64,000 nucleotides of DNA, taken from NCBI GenBank assembly GCA_047974745.1, contig JBKECO010000021.1:62001-126000 (forward strand). The letters run 5' to 3'. Made by a program: the position numbers and the translations under genes. Shown piece by piece: positions 16,510 to 24,883 of this stretch; positions within the stretch are counted from its first letter, which is position 1; the number at the start of each line of letters is the position of its first letter. Source of the DNA: JBKECO01 sp047974745 (GTDB lineage: Bacteria > Bacillota > Clostridia > Lachnospirales > Lachnospiraceae). The notes under the pieces are model-generated. The model was given only the letters and a program-made list of their open reading frames with translations. It did no database searches and had not been told where the DNA came from.

Positions 16510-19041
16510 TCAGCTGGAGCAGGATTCACAGATATCGACTTCAAGTGACTTGGATCTGATGTAGTATATCGTCTTAACGCCTTCTTCCCAGGCCAGCAGA
16601 TACAGATCCATGATCTGCCGCATGGAGTAATCGGTAGTAATGTACAGATTAAAGGACTGACTCTGATCGATGTGACGCTGCCGGATGGCATTTGCACGGA
16701 CAGACCAGGTCTGGTCAATGTTATGAGCACTTTTATATAGCCAGTAAGTCTCTGGATTCAGATCTGGTGCAACACGCGGAACAATATCGCCCTTTTTTTC
16801 CTCCAGAAAATATTTGTGCATAACAGGATCGATTCCAGCCGTCGTAGCAGAAATGATGGAGGTGGAGCCGGTAGGTGCGATCGCAAGCAGGTACGCATTT
16901 CGAAGTCCGTTCTCTTCGACTGAAGCTGCCAGTTCCAGCCAGGAATCACTGGTATATCCCCTGCTGCTGAAATAATTTCCATTCTGCCATTCTGATCCCT
17001 TAAACTTCTGATATCTTCCCTTTTCCTCTGCCAGAAGCATGCTTGCTTCAATGGCAGCATAATTGATCTTTTCAAATAATTCGTCTGCATAAGCAAGATG
17101 TTCTTCCGATTCCCAACGAATGCCTTTTTTGACCAGCATATGGTGATAACCGCTGATGCCAAGACCAATGGGACGGTACTTTTTGTTCGTGATTTGTGCA
17201 TAGGGAAGAGGATACGCATTCAGATCAATTACATTATCAAGTGCACGAACCACAGTTCGGATGATTTTCTTTAGTTCGGCATCATCTTCTGTATTGATAT
17301 GCCCAAGTACGAGGGAGGCGAGGTTACAGACTACGAAATCACCGGCAACGTTTTTTTCTACAACAACAGTCTCCCCATTTACTTCAATGATCTCTGTCTC
17401 CAGCTGCTGGATCGGACTCATGTTCTGAAGGATCTCTGTACAGAGATTGGAAGAATAGATTATGCCGCAGTGTTTATTTGGGTTCGTCTCATTCACGGTA
17501 TCCCGGTTGAACGTAAAAGGAGTACCGGTCTCAACACAGGATTTGATGATCATACGGACCAGATCCCGAAGCAGGATCTCACGCTTGGAGATGGCTGGGT
17601 CTTCTACACACGAATAGTATCTCTTTTCCCATTCTGCTCCATAATAGTCCTCCAGACAATATCCCTTTGCGGCTTTGATCTCATGTGGGCACATCAAGTA
17701 CCAGGTGTTATCGAGACCGGTCTTAGCCAGCTTCCAGAACAGATCGGGGTAGCATACTGCAGGAAAGACATCATGTGCTTTGTATCTGTCATCTCCGTTA
17801 TTTGTCTTCATCTGAAGGAATTCCGGAAGATCCTTATGCCAGACATCCAGGTATACAGCGACAGAACCCTGTCTGACACCGAGCTGGTCCACAGCAACAG
17901 CCGTATCGTTCGCAAGCTTGATCCACCGGATCACACCACCGGCAACACCTTTGAAGCCACGGATATCAGAACCGTTCGCCCTTACTTTTCCAAAATAAAG
18001 GCCCATTCCGCCGCCTGACTTTGATACCTTGGCGAAATTATCTATGGATTTATAGATGCCGTTCAAGGAGTCATCTACAGTATCAATAAAGCAGGAGGAG
18101 AGCTGATGGTGCGGTTTTCTGGCATTGGAGAGGGTCGGCGTTGCCATTGTCACCTGGAGCTGGCTCAAGATCTCGTAGAGATCCCTGACAAAAGGGAGCC
18201 GGTTTGTGGTCTCGGGAATTGCGAGATGCAAGGCGATTCCAAGGAACATTTCCTGTGGTGTCTCTACGGCCTTATTGTCGAAGGTGCGAAGAAGATACCG
18301 TTTATGAAGAAGGTTCAGGCTGCTGTAATTCAATAATTCATTGTGCTCTTCTTTTATAAATGCAGCTGCCTCGTTGAGCTCTTCCCTTGTATAGTGTGTG
18401 AGAAGCTCTTCTCCATACAGGTTTTCCTTTGTATAGACTTCTACCTTGTCTGCAAAGGATAAAATAGAATGCTGTTCATTCTGGAGCTGGATTTCTTCCT
18501 TAATCTTCTGGTATAAAAGACGAGCTGAAATGAATTCCCACATAGGGGAGTCCTGGCTCGTAAGTTCAAGAGAGGAACGGATCATAGCATCCAGGCGCTG
18601 AGGGTATGTCATATCCACGGATAAAAAAGAAACTGTTTTATGATAGAGCAGTCCAAGGTCATAGTCCTCAGTAAAGGTATCCTGAATGCGGGATAGAATC
18701 TGCAAAATCGCAGGGGGGAATCCGGCCTGCTGGAACAGATCCAGCTTTTTTCTGAGAGATGCATGATGGTCTCGGTACAGGATATAGCTCTTGGCTACAT
18801 TTAAGACCTCGTGCTCCATCAGACTCTTTTCTACAAGATCCTGAACTTCCTCAACGGTAATAGTATCGCCATGTTCTGCCATGGCAGCAGCTCTGCTGCG
18901 AATCTGTTCCGTTACTGAGTGAATGAGGACTTGATCTGGGGCAAGTGATACACTTTGATAGGCTTTTGACATTGCCTGGATAATTTTTTCATCTGAGAAA
19001 ATTACAGTTTCTGAGTTTCGTTTCTTGATCGATAATTCCAT
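16510..19041 (-). CDS. nrdA: Class I ribonucleotide reductase alpha subunit
   Basis: R1 subunit of 843 residues that reduces ribonucleoside diphosphates. The N-terminal 95 residues form an ATP cone (KKRNSETVIFSDEKIIQAMSKAY), giving allosteric activity control. The catalytic barrel has LSSCFIDTVDDS, the active-site loop SSNLCTEILQNM (Asn, Cys, Glu), and the radical-transfer tyrosine pair in KTIYYIRSKS. The tail ESCSS carries the C-x2-C pair that is re-reduced by thioredoxin or glutaredoxin. First gene of the nrdAB operon. The ATG follows AGGAGG at a good distance. The long plus-strand open frame inside it (17299-18018) is only a shadow. Confidence 0.94.
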   Translation of the reverse strand: MELSIKKRNSETVIFSDEKIIQAMSKAYQSVSLAPDQVLIHSVTEQIRSRAAAMAEHGDTITVEEVQDLVEKSLMEHEVLNVAKSYILYRDHHASLRKKLDLFQQAGFPPAILQILSRIQDTFTEDYDLGLLYHKTVSFLSVDMTYPQRLDAMIRSSLELTSQDSPMWEFISARLLYQKIKEEIQLQNEQHSILSFADKVEVYTKENLYGEELLTHYTREELNEAAAFIKEEHNELLNYSSLNLLHKRYLLRTFDNKAVETPQEMFLGIALHLAIPETTNRLPFVRDLYEILSQLQVTMATPTLSNARKPHHQLSSCFIDTVDDSLNGIYKSIDNFAKVSKSGGGMGLYFGKVRANGSDIRGFKGVAGGVIRWIKLANDTAVAVDQLGVRQGSVAVYLDVWHKDLPEFLQMKTNNGDDRYKAHDVFPAVCYPDLFWKLAKTGLDNTWYLMCPHEIKAAKGYCLEDYYGAEWEKRYYSCVEDPAISKREILLRDLVRMIIKSCVETGTPFTFNRDTVNETNPNKHCGIIYSSNLCTEILQNMSPIQQLETEIIEVNGETVVVEKNVAGDFVVCNLASLVLGHINTEDDAELKKIIRTVVRALDNVIDLNAYPLPYAQITNKKYRPIGLGISGYHHMLVKKGIRWESEEHLAYADELFEKINYAAIEASMLLAEEKGRYQKFKGSEWQNGNYFSSRGYTSDSWLELAASVEENGLRNAYLLAIAPTGSTSIISATTAGIDPVMHKYFLEEKKGDIVPRVAPDLNPETYWLYKSAHNIDQTWSVRANAIRQRHIDQSQSFNLYITTDYSMRQIMDLYLLAWEEGVKTIYYIRSKSLEVDICESCSS

Positions 19042-19054
19042 TCGTCACCTCCTG

Positions 19055-19109
19055 GTGCAAAATATGGTACTTTATACACAATTTTATCCCCATATATTGT
19101 GGTTGTCAA
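19055..19109 (-). promoter_or_regulatory. nrdAB promoter with two NrdR-like boxes
   Basis: On the minus strand the promoter is TTGACA (19104-19109), 17 bases, TAAAAT (19081-19086). One 16-base box, CCACAATATATGGGGA (19087-19102), fills the spacer. A second, GTACCATATTTTGCAC (19055-19070), lies just before the ribosome binding site. The boxes are 32 bp apart and resemble the NrdR consensus acaCwAtATaTwGtgt. NrdR sites usually come in pairs at about this spacing. No nrdR gene is in the window. Confidence 0.7.
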
Positions 19110-19205
19110 TGGATTTTCGGATATAGTTGCATTTCTTGGAATAATAAATGATAATGAATTCAAACGCTTATTTTTTAATGCTTCGGGCAGAGAGGAAGTA
19201 TAGAA

Positions 19206-19820
19206 TTGAAGAATTTAGAATGTCTATTTACACGTAGACCGGGAATTATTGGGGAAGAAAAATATAGCCAGTTCGCAGTATTTGTGCCATTGATCGAAAA
19301 ACATGGCGAAGTATTTTTATTATTTGAAAAGCGATCAGGAAATTTAAAAAGGCAGCCTGGGGAAATATGTTTTCCAGGGGGCAGGATCGAATTGGGCGAA
19401 ACAGCAGAGGAGTGTGCAGTAAGAGAAACAACAGAAGAATTACTCATTGTGAAAGAGCAGATCCGGGTACTTGGAGCATCCGATATCTTTCTGTCTCCAT
19501 TTCAGCTGGTGGTCTATCCCTATATCGGAATTCTTTCGGACTATGGTTCCACATTCAGCAAGGACGAGGTCGAGGAAATTCTAGAAATACCGATTTCCTT
19601 TTTTTTGGAAAATGAACCACGCTGTTTTAAGGCTCAGCTGCTAAATCATTTACCGGAGGGATTTCCCTTTGATCTGATTCCGGATGGTGAGAACTATAAA
19701 TTCGCCAGAGGCAATTATGAGATCCTTTTCTATCAATATGGTGAACACACGATTTGGGGAATGACTGCACAGATGGCGAAGAACTCAATTACATTACTGC
19801 AAAAATACGAGATACTTTAG
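19206..19820 (+). CDS. NUDIX hydrolase, CoA pyrophosphatase-like
   Basis: Cytoplasmic NUDIX enzyme of 204 residues. The Nudix box reads GGRIELGETAEECAVRETTEEL, close to GX5EX7REUXEE, with Thr in the hydrophobic position. Just before it, LLFEKRSGNLKRQPGEICFPGG matches the extra motif of CoA diphosphatases, so hydrolysis of CoA or oxidised CoA to phosphopantetheine and adenosine bisphosphate is the best guess. The start is TTG after GAGGAAG at 19192. It is divergent from nrdA and shares the intergenic region with the NrdR-like boxes. Confidence 0.85.
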   Translation: MKNLECLFTRRPGIIGEEKYSQFAVFVPLIEKHGEVFLLFEKRSGNLKRQPGEICFPGGRIELGETAEECAVRETTEELLIVKEQIRVLGASDIFLSPFQLVVYPYIGILSDYGSTFSKDEVEEILEIPISFFLENEPRCFKAQLLNHLPEGFPFDLIPDGENYKFARGNYEILFYQYGEHTIWGMTAQMAKNSITLLQKYEIL

Positions 19821-19829
19821 TTAAGTGAC

Positions 19830-19847
19830 ATCAGACATTTGTCTGAT
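19830..19847. promoter_or_regulatory. Perfect dyad ATCAGACA-TT-TGTCTGAT
   Basis: Eight-base arms with a two-base centre, ten bases after the NUDIX stop and about 145 bases before the Fe-S flavoprotein start. The left twelve bases, ATCAGACATTTG, recur exactly (opposite strand) in the tandem repeat before the pucR gene (52527-52538). It could be a shared operator or a weak hairpin; there is no U-tract. Confidence 0.35.
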
Positions 19848-19991
19848 AAATGGCGATATTCAAGGCGGAATCCTGAATGAAAGGCGGATGTATTTCTATG
19901 TTACAGATGCTATACTATGTGTGAATAAATTAACAAACCAGGAACTAGTAAGGAACAAATCAAAACATATAGAATCTAAGGAGAAAGTATC

Positions 19992-20936
19992 ATGCCAAAA
20001 AAAATAATGGGTATTACATCAGGAAGAAAGAACAGCAATAGTGAACTCCTTTTAAAAGAAGCACTGTTTGCCTGTCAGCAGGCCAGAGCCGAAGTCTCAT
20101 TTGTAAATTTAAAGGATTATTCTATTCTGGAGTGCACTGGCTGTACCGTTTGTACCAAAGGTATGTCAGAAGGGAAAAATGTAGGCTGTATTCTGGATGA
20201 AAAGGATGATAAAAAGAAAATAATGGACGTTATGCTGGATGCTGATGGGGTGATTTTTTCGACTCCGACCTATGATCTTATGGCCTGTGCGAACTTTTTG
20301 AACTTTATGCAGAGAAGTCTAAGTTATGAGACTGCCTTTCTCGAAGCGATCGGTGCAATTGAACACAAGGATCGTGTAGCAGGACTGATTGCAGTTGGTG
20401 GTTCCACACGTTCCTGGATGTCGATGGCCTTAGAAAGCATCCAGGCAGGAATGTTCACCACGGATTTAAAGGTGGTGGATATGTACCTTGCTACAAGAGT
20501 TCCTGCAGCAGCCCAGTGCTTACTGCATGACGATATGATGGAGCGTGCCAGCCTACTGGGTCAGAGAATCATGGAATCCGTCAATACAAAGCCTGAAGAT
20601 AGAAAATGGCTGGGTGAGGAAGGAATGGGATGGTGTCCGAACTGTCATTCCAATGCCCTTGTTCTGGGTGAAACACAATGGGATGGACTGTACTTTCCGA
20701 TCGAATGTCAGGTCTGTGGTGCAGGCGGAACCCTAGAGAAGAATGAAAAAGGATCCTGGGATTTTGTGATTCAGGAAGATGGACTGTGCAGGGACAGAAC
20801 AACGGTAGCAGGGCGTGCAGAGCATTTGAAGGAAATTGCACACACCCAGGGAGGGTTCTTTAGCAATCCTGCAAATTTCGAGATCGTAAAAGGGAAAATG
20901 AGTAAGTACAAAGAGATGGAATTTCGTAGTGTGTAG
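19992..20936 (+). CDS. Iron-sulfur flavoprotein/NADPH-dependent FMN reductase-like protein
   Basis: Flavodoxin-fold protein of 314 residues. The N-terminal part (KKIMGITSGRKNSNSELLLKEAL) is a typical FMN-reductase phosphate loop. Cysteines 48, 51, 54 and 66 (CTGCTVC then C) resemble the compact cysteine motif of iron-sulfur flavoproteins, so a [4Fe-4S] cluster is possible. VIFSTPTYDL is the second FMN loop. The usual family length is 180-220; the extra C-terminal hundred residues contain CPNC and CQVC pairs that look like a zinc ribbon or rubredoxin-like site. Electron acceptor and partner are unknown. It stands alone, followed by a strong terminator. Confidence 0.75.
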   Translation: MPKKIMGITSGRKNSNSELLLKEALFACQQARAEVSFVNLKDYSILECTGCTVCTKGMSEGKNVGCILDEKDDKKKIMDVMLDADGVIFSTPTYDLMACANFLNFMQRSLSYETAFLEAIGAIEHKDRVAGLIAVGGSTRSWMSMALESIQAGMFTTDLKVVDMYLATRVPAAAQCLLHDDMMERASLLGQRIMESVNTKPEDRKWLGEEGMGWCPNCHSNALVLGETQWDGLYFPIECQVCGAGGTLEKNEKGSWDFVIQEDGLCRDRTTVAGRAEHLKEIAHTQGGFFSNPANFEIVKGKMSKYKEMEFRSV

Positions 20937-20960
20937 GTGTTGACTACATCTATTTAAAGA

Positions 20961-20997
20961 AAAGAGAGGTCGTAATCGGGAACCTCTCTTTTTTTGT
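20961..20997 (+). terminator. Rho-independent terminator
   Basis: Ten-base stem AAAGAGAGGT/ACCTCTCTTT (20961-20970 and 20982-20991) running into seven Ts, 24 bases after the flavoprotein stop. Confidence 0.85.
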
Positions 20998-21050
20998 TTC
21001 ATATATTAAAATACAGTTTCATAATATGGAATGCTTTGGCTAGAAAAGCA

Positions 21051-21079
21051 TTGACTTTTATCAAGCCATATGCTATTTT
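21051..21079 (+). promoter_or_regulatory. purE promoter
   Basis: TTGACT (21051-21056), 17 bases, TATTTT (21074-21079). Transcription would begin near 21086, leaving a leader of about 240 bases before purE, described in the next two entries. Confidence 0.5.
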
Positions 21080-21175
21080 TAATTTAAGTTTGTGTAATGT
21101 GATAGTCGGTCAGAATTTGGGAAATAGTTTTAGTTAAATTTTTAACACGACTGGTTTGTGAAGTAGGAACTGGAT

Positions 21176-21199
21176 GCCGGTGTCCAGAAGGATACCGGC
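21176..21199 (+). other. Strong hairpin in the purE leader
   Basis: GCCGGTGTCC, AGAA, GGATACCGGC: ten pairs including one G-T, closed by a four-base loop. It has no U-tract. It may be part of a leader RNA controlling purE. The leader does not match the purine or ZTP riboswitch cores as far as can be judged by eye. Confidence 0.45.
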
Positions 21200-21236
21200 T
21201 ATCTTTATATCATTGAAGCGTGTTCTATTAACTAAG

Positions 21237-21300
21237 ACGCTCCGCCAGGAAGCGACCGTCACAGTAAGTAGGATTGCCGCCAGGCAGCCTGTTGTGGCAG
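21237..21300 (+). repeat. Diverged intergenic repeat, copy A
   Basis: 64 bases that align without gaps to 34134-34197, with about 44 identical positions in a hand alignment. The best blocks are ACGCTCCGC, GCGAC and ATTGCCGC. Here it lies directly before the purE ribosome binding site. It contains CAGGC-AG-CCTG and longer pairings, so it could fold as RNA. Confidence 0.4.
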
Positions 21301-21323
21301 ACAATTTAATCAGGAGGCATGTT

Positions 21324-21815
21324 ATGAATAAAAAAGTAGCGGTCATTATGGGCAGCGACAGTGATCTTCCAGTGGTCAAAAAGGCGATCGACTGTCTGAA
21401 GAAGTTCGATATACCGGTAGAGGCACATATTATGAGTGCCCACAGAACCCCGGAGAAAGCATGTGAATTTGCAAAAAATGCCAGAAGTGAAGGCTTTGGC
21501 GTGATCATTGCAGCGGCTGGTATGGCTGCCCATCTTGCAGGAGTCCTTGCTGCACATACCACACTTCCGGTGATCGGTATACCGTGTCTGTCACCTGCCT
21601 TTGATGGGATGGACTCACTTTTATCTACCGTTCAGATGCCAAAGGGGATTCCGGTTGCGACAGTCGCAGTCAATGGAGCGGAGAACGCAGGAATTCTGGC
21701 AGCGCAGATCCTAGGCGTATATGATGAAAGAATTGCAGCGATGCTTTTTGAAGAAAAAGAAGAAATGATCAGACAGGTCGTTGAAAAAGACGAAAATCTT
21801 CAGTCACAAATCTAG
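21324..21815 (+). CDS. purE: 5-(carboxyamino)imidazole ribonucleotide mutase
   Basis: PurE of 163 residues, which moves the carboxylate of N5-CAIR to give CAIR in purine synthesis; octameric and cytoplasmic. Visible marks are MGSDSDLPVVKKA, SAHRTPE (the catalytic histidine) and GVIIAAAGMAAHLAGVLAAHTTLPVIGIP, then MPKGIPVATVAV. The SAHRTPE and mid-region patterns fit class I. The longest frame starts at 21174, but AGGAGG at 21312-21317 and the MNKKVAVIMGSDSD start place it at 21324. No purK or other pur gene is adjacent, so this is an isolated purE with its own promoter and long leader. Confidence 0.93.
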   Translation: MNKKVAVIMGSDSDLPVVKKAIDCLKKFDIPVEAHIMSAHRTPEKACEFAKNARSEGFGVIIAAAGMAAHLAGVLAAHTTLPVIGIPCLSPAFDGMDSLLSTVQMPKGIPVATVAVNGAENAGILAAQILGVYDERIAAMLFEEKEEMIRQVVEKDENLQSQI

Positions 21816-21887
21816 ACTGGATTTTTATAGTAACCCGTTGTGCAACAGCCAGTACTCTGGTAAATATAATGTATGAGAGGTGAATTT

Positions 21888-23768
21888 ATGACAGAAATAT
21901 TAAACAAATTAAATCTTCCAGACTATGTTCTAGCGGTATTAAATAGTGCGAAGAGTGTAACAATTCCAAGAAATAGAGAAGAACTGATGACTCTGGCGAT
22001 GGGGAATGATACAAATACATCTTTTGATGTTGCTTACGACGTTCCAGGAGAAGGAAGTGTACTGGAAGCAACTGTTATCAAGTGTAAGAATGGTTGTGTA
22101 ATCAACTATATGGAAGACTATATGAGAAGGCGTGATCCGAACTGTGTTCTGGTATCCGACGACAAACCAACGGATAAACCGACCTTCAAAGAACGCTTCA
22201 ACAAGGATTTTGAGCCATTGAAACAGGAGACACTGGAATGGCTCAGGAACCAGGATCTTATCTTTTTTACATTTAAATCAGGTGGACTGGAGTTCGGTTA
22301 CGATTCCTATTACATTGGACCCCTCAATGCAGGTTTTTTTGCGGCAGGACTTGCGGATCTGCAAGGATTCATGAATGCATTTGATCTTGATGAGACGACC
22401 TTTAAACCAAGAGCAGCAGTTTATGTAGCACCGCCATTCCGTCAGACACATTTTAATGGAAAGCAGATCGTAGTTCACAATCGTCTGGATGGCTTGCATG
22501 AGGTGTTCGCCTATAATCTATATCCAGGACCAAGTGCAAAGAAGGGTATTTATGGTGTTCTTTTGAACATCGGCGAAGAGGAATCCTGGGTAACAGCCCA
22601 TGCATCCACAGTCAAGGTCATCACTCCTTATGACAATGAAATCGTCATCATGCACGAAGGTGCCTCTGGCGGTGGTAAGAGTGAGATGATTGAAGATATT
22701 CACAAAGAAATGGATGGCCGGGTCAAATATGCGACGAACACAGTGACAGGCGAGAAGAATTTTATTGTATTAAATGAAACATGTGATCTTCTTCCTGTAA
22801 CAGATGATATGGCACTTTGCCCGAATTCAATTCAAAATGACAGTGAGAAATTAGTGGTAGCAGATGCGGAAGCGTCCTGGTTCCTGCGACTTGATAATAT
22901 TACCAGCTATGGCTCATCACCTGCCTATGAGAAGATCATGACTCAGCCTTCAGAACCACTGATATTTTTGAATCTTCAGGCAGTTCCTGAGTCTACCTGT
23001 TTAGTCTGGGAGCATACACTGGACAGCACAGGTATTCCCTGCCCGAATCCTAGAGTCATCCTTCCTCGTGCAATGGTCAAAAAGGCTATTAAAGAGCCGG
23101 TAGAAATAGATGTAAGAAGCTTTGGCGTTCGGGTACCTTCCTGTACGAAAGAAGTGCCGTCTTATGGTATCATGGGCATGATGCAGGTTCTTCCGCCGGC
23201 ATTGGCATGGCTGTGGAGACTGGTAGCTCCAAGAGGATTCAATAACCCAAGTATTATTGACTCAGCTGGAATGACAAGTGAAGGTGTTGGCTCTTACTGG
23301 CCATTTGCAACCGGCAAAATGGTCACTCAGGCGAACCTGCTTCTAGATCAGATCATAAAAGCCAGTGGAACGAGATATCTTCTTATACCCAACCAGCATG
23401 TGGGAGCTTACGAAGTGAGCTTTATGCCGCAATGGATCAACAGAGAATATATAGCCAGACGTGGAAGTGCGAAATTCAAACCAGAACACCTGGTAGAAGC
23501 AAGATGTTCCTTGCTCGGGTTTGCACTGGAGTCTCTCAAAATTGACGGACAATACATTCCAAGAGCCTTCCTAAGACCTGAGACCCAGCCGGAAATCGGG
23601 AAAGAAGGATATGACGCTGGAGCAAAGATCCTGACAGATTTCTTTAGAAAAGAACTTGTGAAGTTCAATACACCAGATCTGAATCCATTAGGAAGAGAAA
23701 TCATTGAAGCCTTTAATAATGGAGCTTCAGTTCAGGAATATATTGATTTGATTCCAATGAGATATTAA
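21888..23768 (+). CDS. DUF4914 family protein with PEPCK-like P-loop
   Basis: Protein of 626 residues that I recognise as the DUF4914 family, whose function is not established. It has a clear P-loop at about residue 255, HEGASGGGKSEMIEDI, resembling the GxSGxGKT kinase motif of phosphoenolpyruvate carboxykinases and HPr kinases more than that of classic ATPases. Further on come DAEASWFLRLDNITSYG and WRLVAPRGFNNPSI. A nucleotide-dependent enzyme of the PEPCK-like superfamily is a plausible but unproven reading. The start at 21888 follows GAGGTG; the ATG at 21873 is upstream of that site. It follows purE by 72 bases and may share its transcript. A strong terminator follows. Confidence 0.7.
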   Translation: MTEILNKLNLPDYVLAVLNSAKSVTIPRNREELMTLAMGNDTNTSFDVAYDVPGEGSVLEATVIKCKNGCVINYMEDYMRRRDPNCVLVSDDKPTDKPTFKERFNKDFEPLKQETLEWLRNQDLIFFTFKSGGLEFGYDSYYIGPLNAGFFAAGLADLQGFMNAFDLDETTFKPRAAVYVAPPFRQTHFNGKQIVVHNRLDGLHEVFAYNLYPGPSAKKGIYGVLLNIGEEESWVTAHASTVKVITPYDNEIVIMHEGASGGGKSEMIEDIHKEMDGRVKYATNTVTGEKNFIVLNETCDLLPVTDDMALCPNSIQNDSEKLVVADAEASWFLRLDNITSYGSSPAYEKIMTQPSEPLIFLNLQAVPESTCLVWEHTLDSTGIPCPNPRVILPRAMVKKAIKEPVEIDVRSFGVRVPSCTKEVPSYGIMGMMQVLPPALAWLWRLVAPRGFNNPSIIDSAGMTSEGVGSYWPFATGKMVTQANLLLDQIIKASGTRYLLIPNQHVGAYEVSFMPQWINREYIARRGSAKFKPEHLVEARCSLLGFALESLKIDGQYIPRAFLRPETQPEIGKEGYDAGAKILTDFFRKELVKFNTPDLNPLGREIIEAFNNGASVQEYIDLIPMRY

Positions 23769-23824
23769 AACTTGCAGTCCGATGATAAGAGGGCAAAAAA
23801 ATAAATAGAACCGCAGCGATTTTT

Positions 23825-23865
23825 AAAAGCAGTCAGAGGACAGGATTCTGACTGCTTTTCTTTTT
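23825..23865 (+). terminator. Rho-independent terminator
   Basis: Thirteen-base stem (23825-23837 and 23847-23859) with a nine-base loop and a CTTTTTC tail, after the DUF4914 gene. Confidence 0.85.
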
Positions 23866-23886
23866 CACTTTAATTGAGTTGATTCG

Positions 23887-23915
23887 TAGACAATCCAATG
23901 TGTTTATCATAGAAT
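23887..23915 (+). promoter_or_regulatory. Promoter of the ABC exporter pair
   Basis: TAGACA (23887-23892), 17 bases, TAGAAT (23910-23915), each matching five of six consensus positions; the start codon is 64 bases downstream. Confidence 0.5.
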
Positions 23916-23979
23916 GAAAGTAGAATTTGAAACAGCTCTATGATATGAGGTAAAATCAGCATGCAAGTGGAGGAGAAAG

Positions 23980-24861
23980 ATGGCAAGTATAGTTGAGGTA
24001 AAAGGTCTGAAAAAGAACTTTGGGAAATTCCAAGCACTTTCGAATGTAGATCTGAAGGTGAATTCAGGTGAGGTCGTTGGTTTTATCGGACCGAATGGAG
24101 CAGGAAAATCAACCACGATCCGTATTTTGCTTGGCATTTTAAAAAGTAGTGGAGGAGAGGCTGCTATTTTTGGGAAGGATGCCTGGAAAAACAGCCTGGA
24201 AATTCATAAACAGGTATCTTATGTGCCTGGTGACGTGACACTGTGGGGAAACTTTACAGGTGGAGAGATCATAGATCTGTTCATGAAGCTGCACGGAGGT
24301 GGCGATCAGAAGAAACGTGACAGGCTGATTGAACGCTTCGAACTTGATCCCAAGAAAAAGGCAAAAACATATTCGAAGGGAAACCGACAGAAGGTCGGGC
24401 TTGTTGCAGCACTTTCGGTGGAGTCCGAGCTATATATCCTCGACGAACCGACCTCAGGGCTGGATCCACTGATGGAAGCAGTTTTTCAGGAAGAGATCTA
24501 TCAGCTGAAGGAAGAGAAGAAAGCTGTACTTCTCTCATCTCATATTCTGAGTGAAGTGGAGCGCCTTGCAGACAGGGTATCCATCATTCGACAGGGAAAG
24601 GTGGTGGAAACAGGTACACTTGATGAATTGCGCCATCTGACCCGTTCCGCTGTTACTATGGTTACAGAAGGAGATGTTGCAGCCATGTCGAAGGTGCCGG
24701 GAGTCTTTGATTTTGTTGCAGTGAATGGGAAGGCTACTTTTTCCGCAGAGACAGAGCAGATGAATGGGATCCTGCAGCAGGCAGCAACCCTTAAGGTGAA
24801 GAAATTTGAAGTCGTACCTCCGACTCTGGAAGACCTTTTCATGCGTCATTATGAAAACTAA
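23980..24861 (+). CDS. ABC transporter ATP-binding protein (drug/antibiotic export type)
   Basis: ATPase of 293 residues for an ABC-2 type exporter. Walker A is GPNGAGKST (about residue 39), the signature is YSKGNRQKVGLVAAL (a variant of LSGGQ), Walker B is LYILDEPTSGLDP, and the H-loop is LLSSHILSEVERL. The C-terminal seventy residues form the extra domain seen in BcrA/NatA-like exporters. The ATG follows GGAGGAG. It is followed after 22 bases by the permease gene. No adjacent regulator gene is visible. The substrate is unknown; such pairs export peptides, antibiotics or lipids. Confidence 0.92.
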   Translation: MASIVEVKGLKKNFGKFQALSNVDLKVNSGEVVGFIGPNGAGKSTTIRILLGILKSSGGEAAIFGKDAWKNSLEIHKQVSYVPGDVTLWGNFTGGEIIDLFMKLHGGGDQKKRDRLIERFELDPKKKAKTYSKGNRQKVGLVAALSVESELYILDEPTSGLDPLMEAVFQEEIYQLKEEKKAVLLSSHILSEVERLADRVSIIRQGKVVETGTLDELRHLTRSAVTMVTEGDVAAMSKVPGVFDFVAVNGKATFSAETEQMNGILQQAATLKVKKFEVVPPTLEDLFMRHYEN

Positions 24862-24883
24862 GAATGCAGAAAGGAGACTGGAG

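Noticed and set aside
17299..18018. Long plus-strand open frame of 239 codons
   Set aside because: It lies entirely antisense to nrdA, whose protein is fully conserved in pattern; the frame has no ribosome binding site or recognisable domain.
19825..20007. 60-codon frame before the Fe-S flavoprotein
   Set aside because: It overlaps the start and ribosome binding site of the real gene, lacks its own site and shows no protein-like pattern.
21086..21323. Purine or ZTP riboswitch before purE
   Set aside because: The leader is structured, but the conserved cores of those riboswitches are not found by eye, and part of it recurs in an unrelated gap at 34134.
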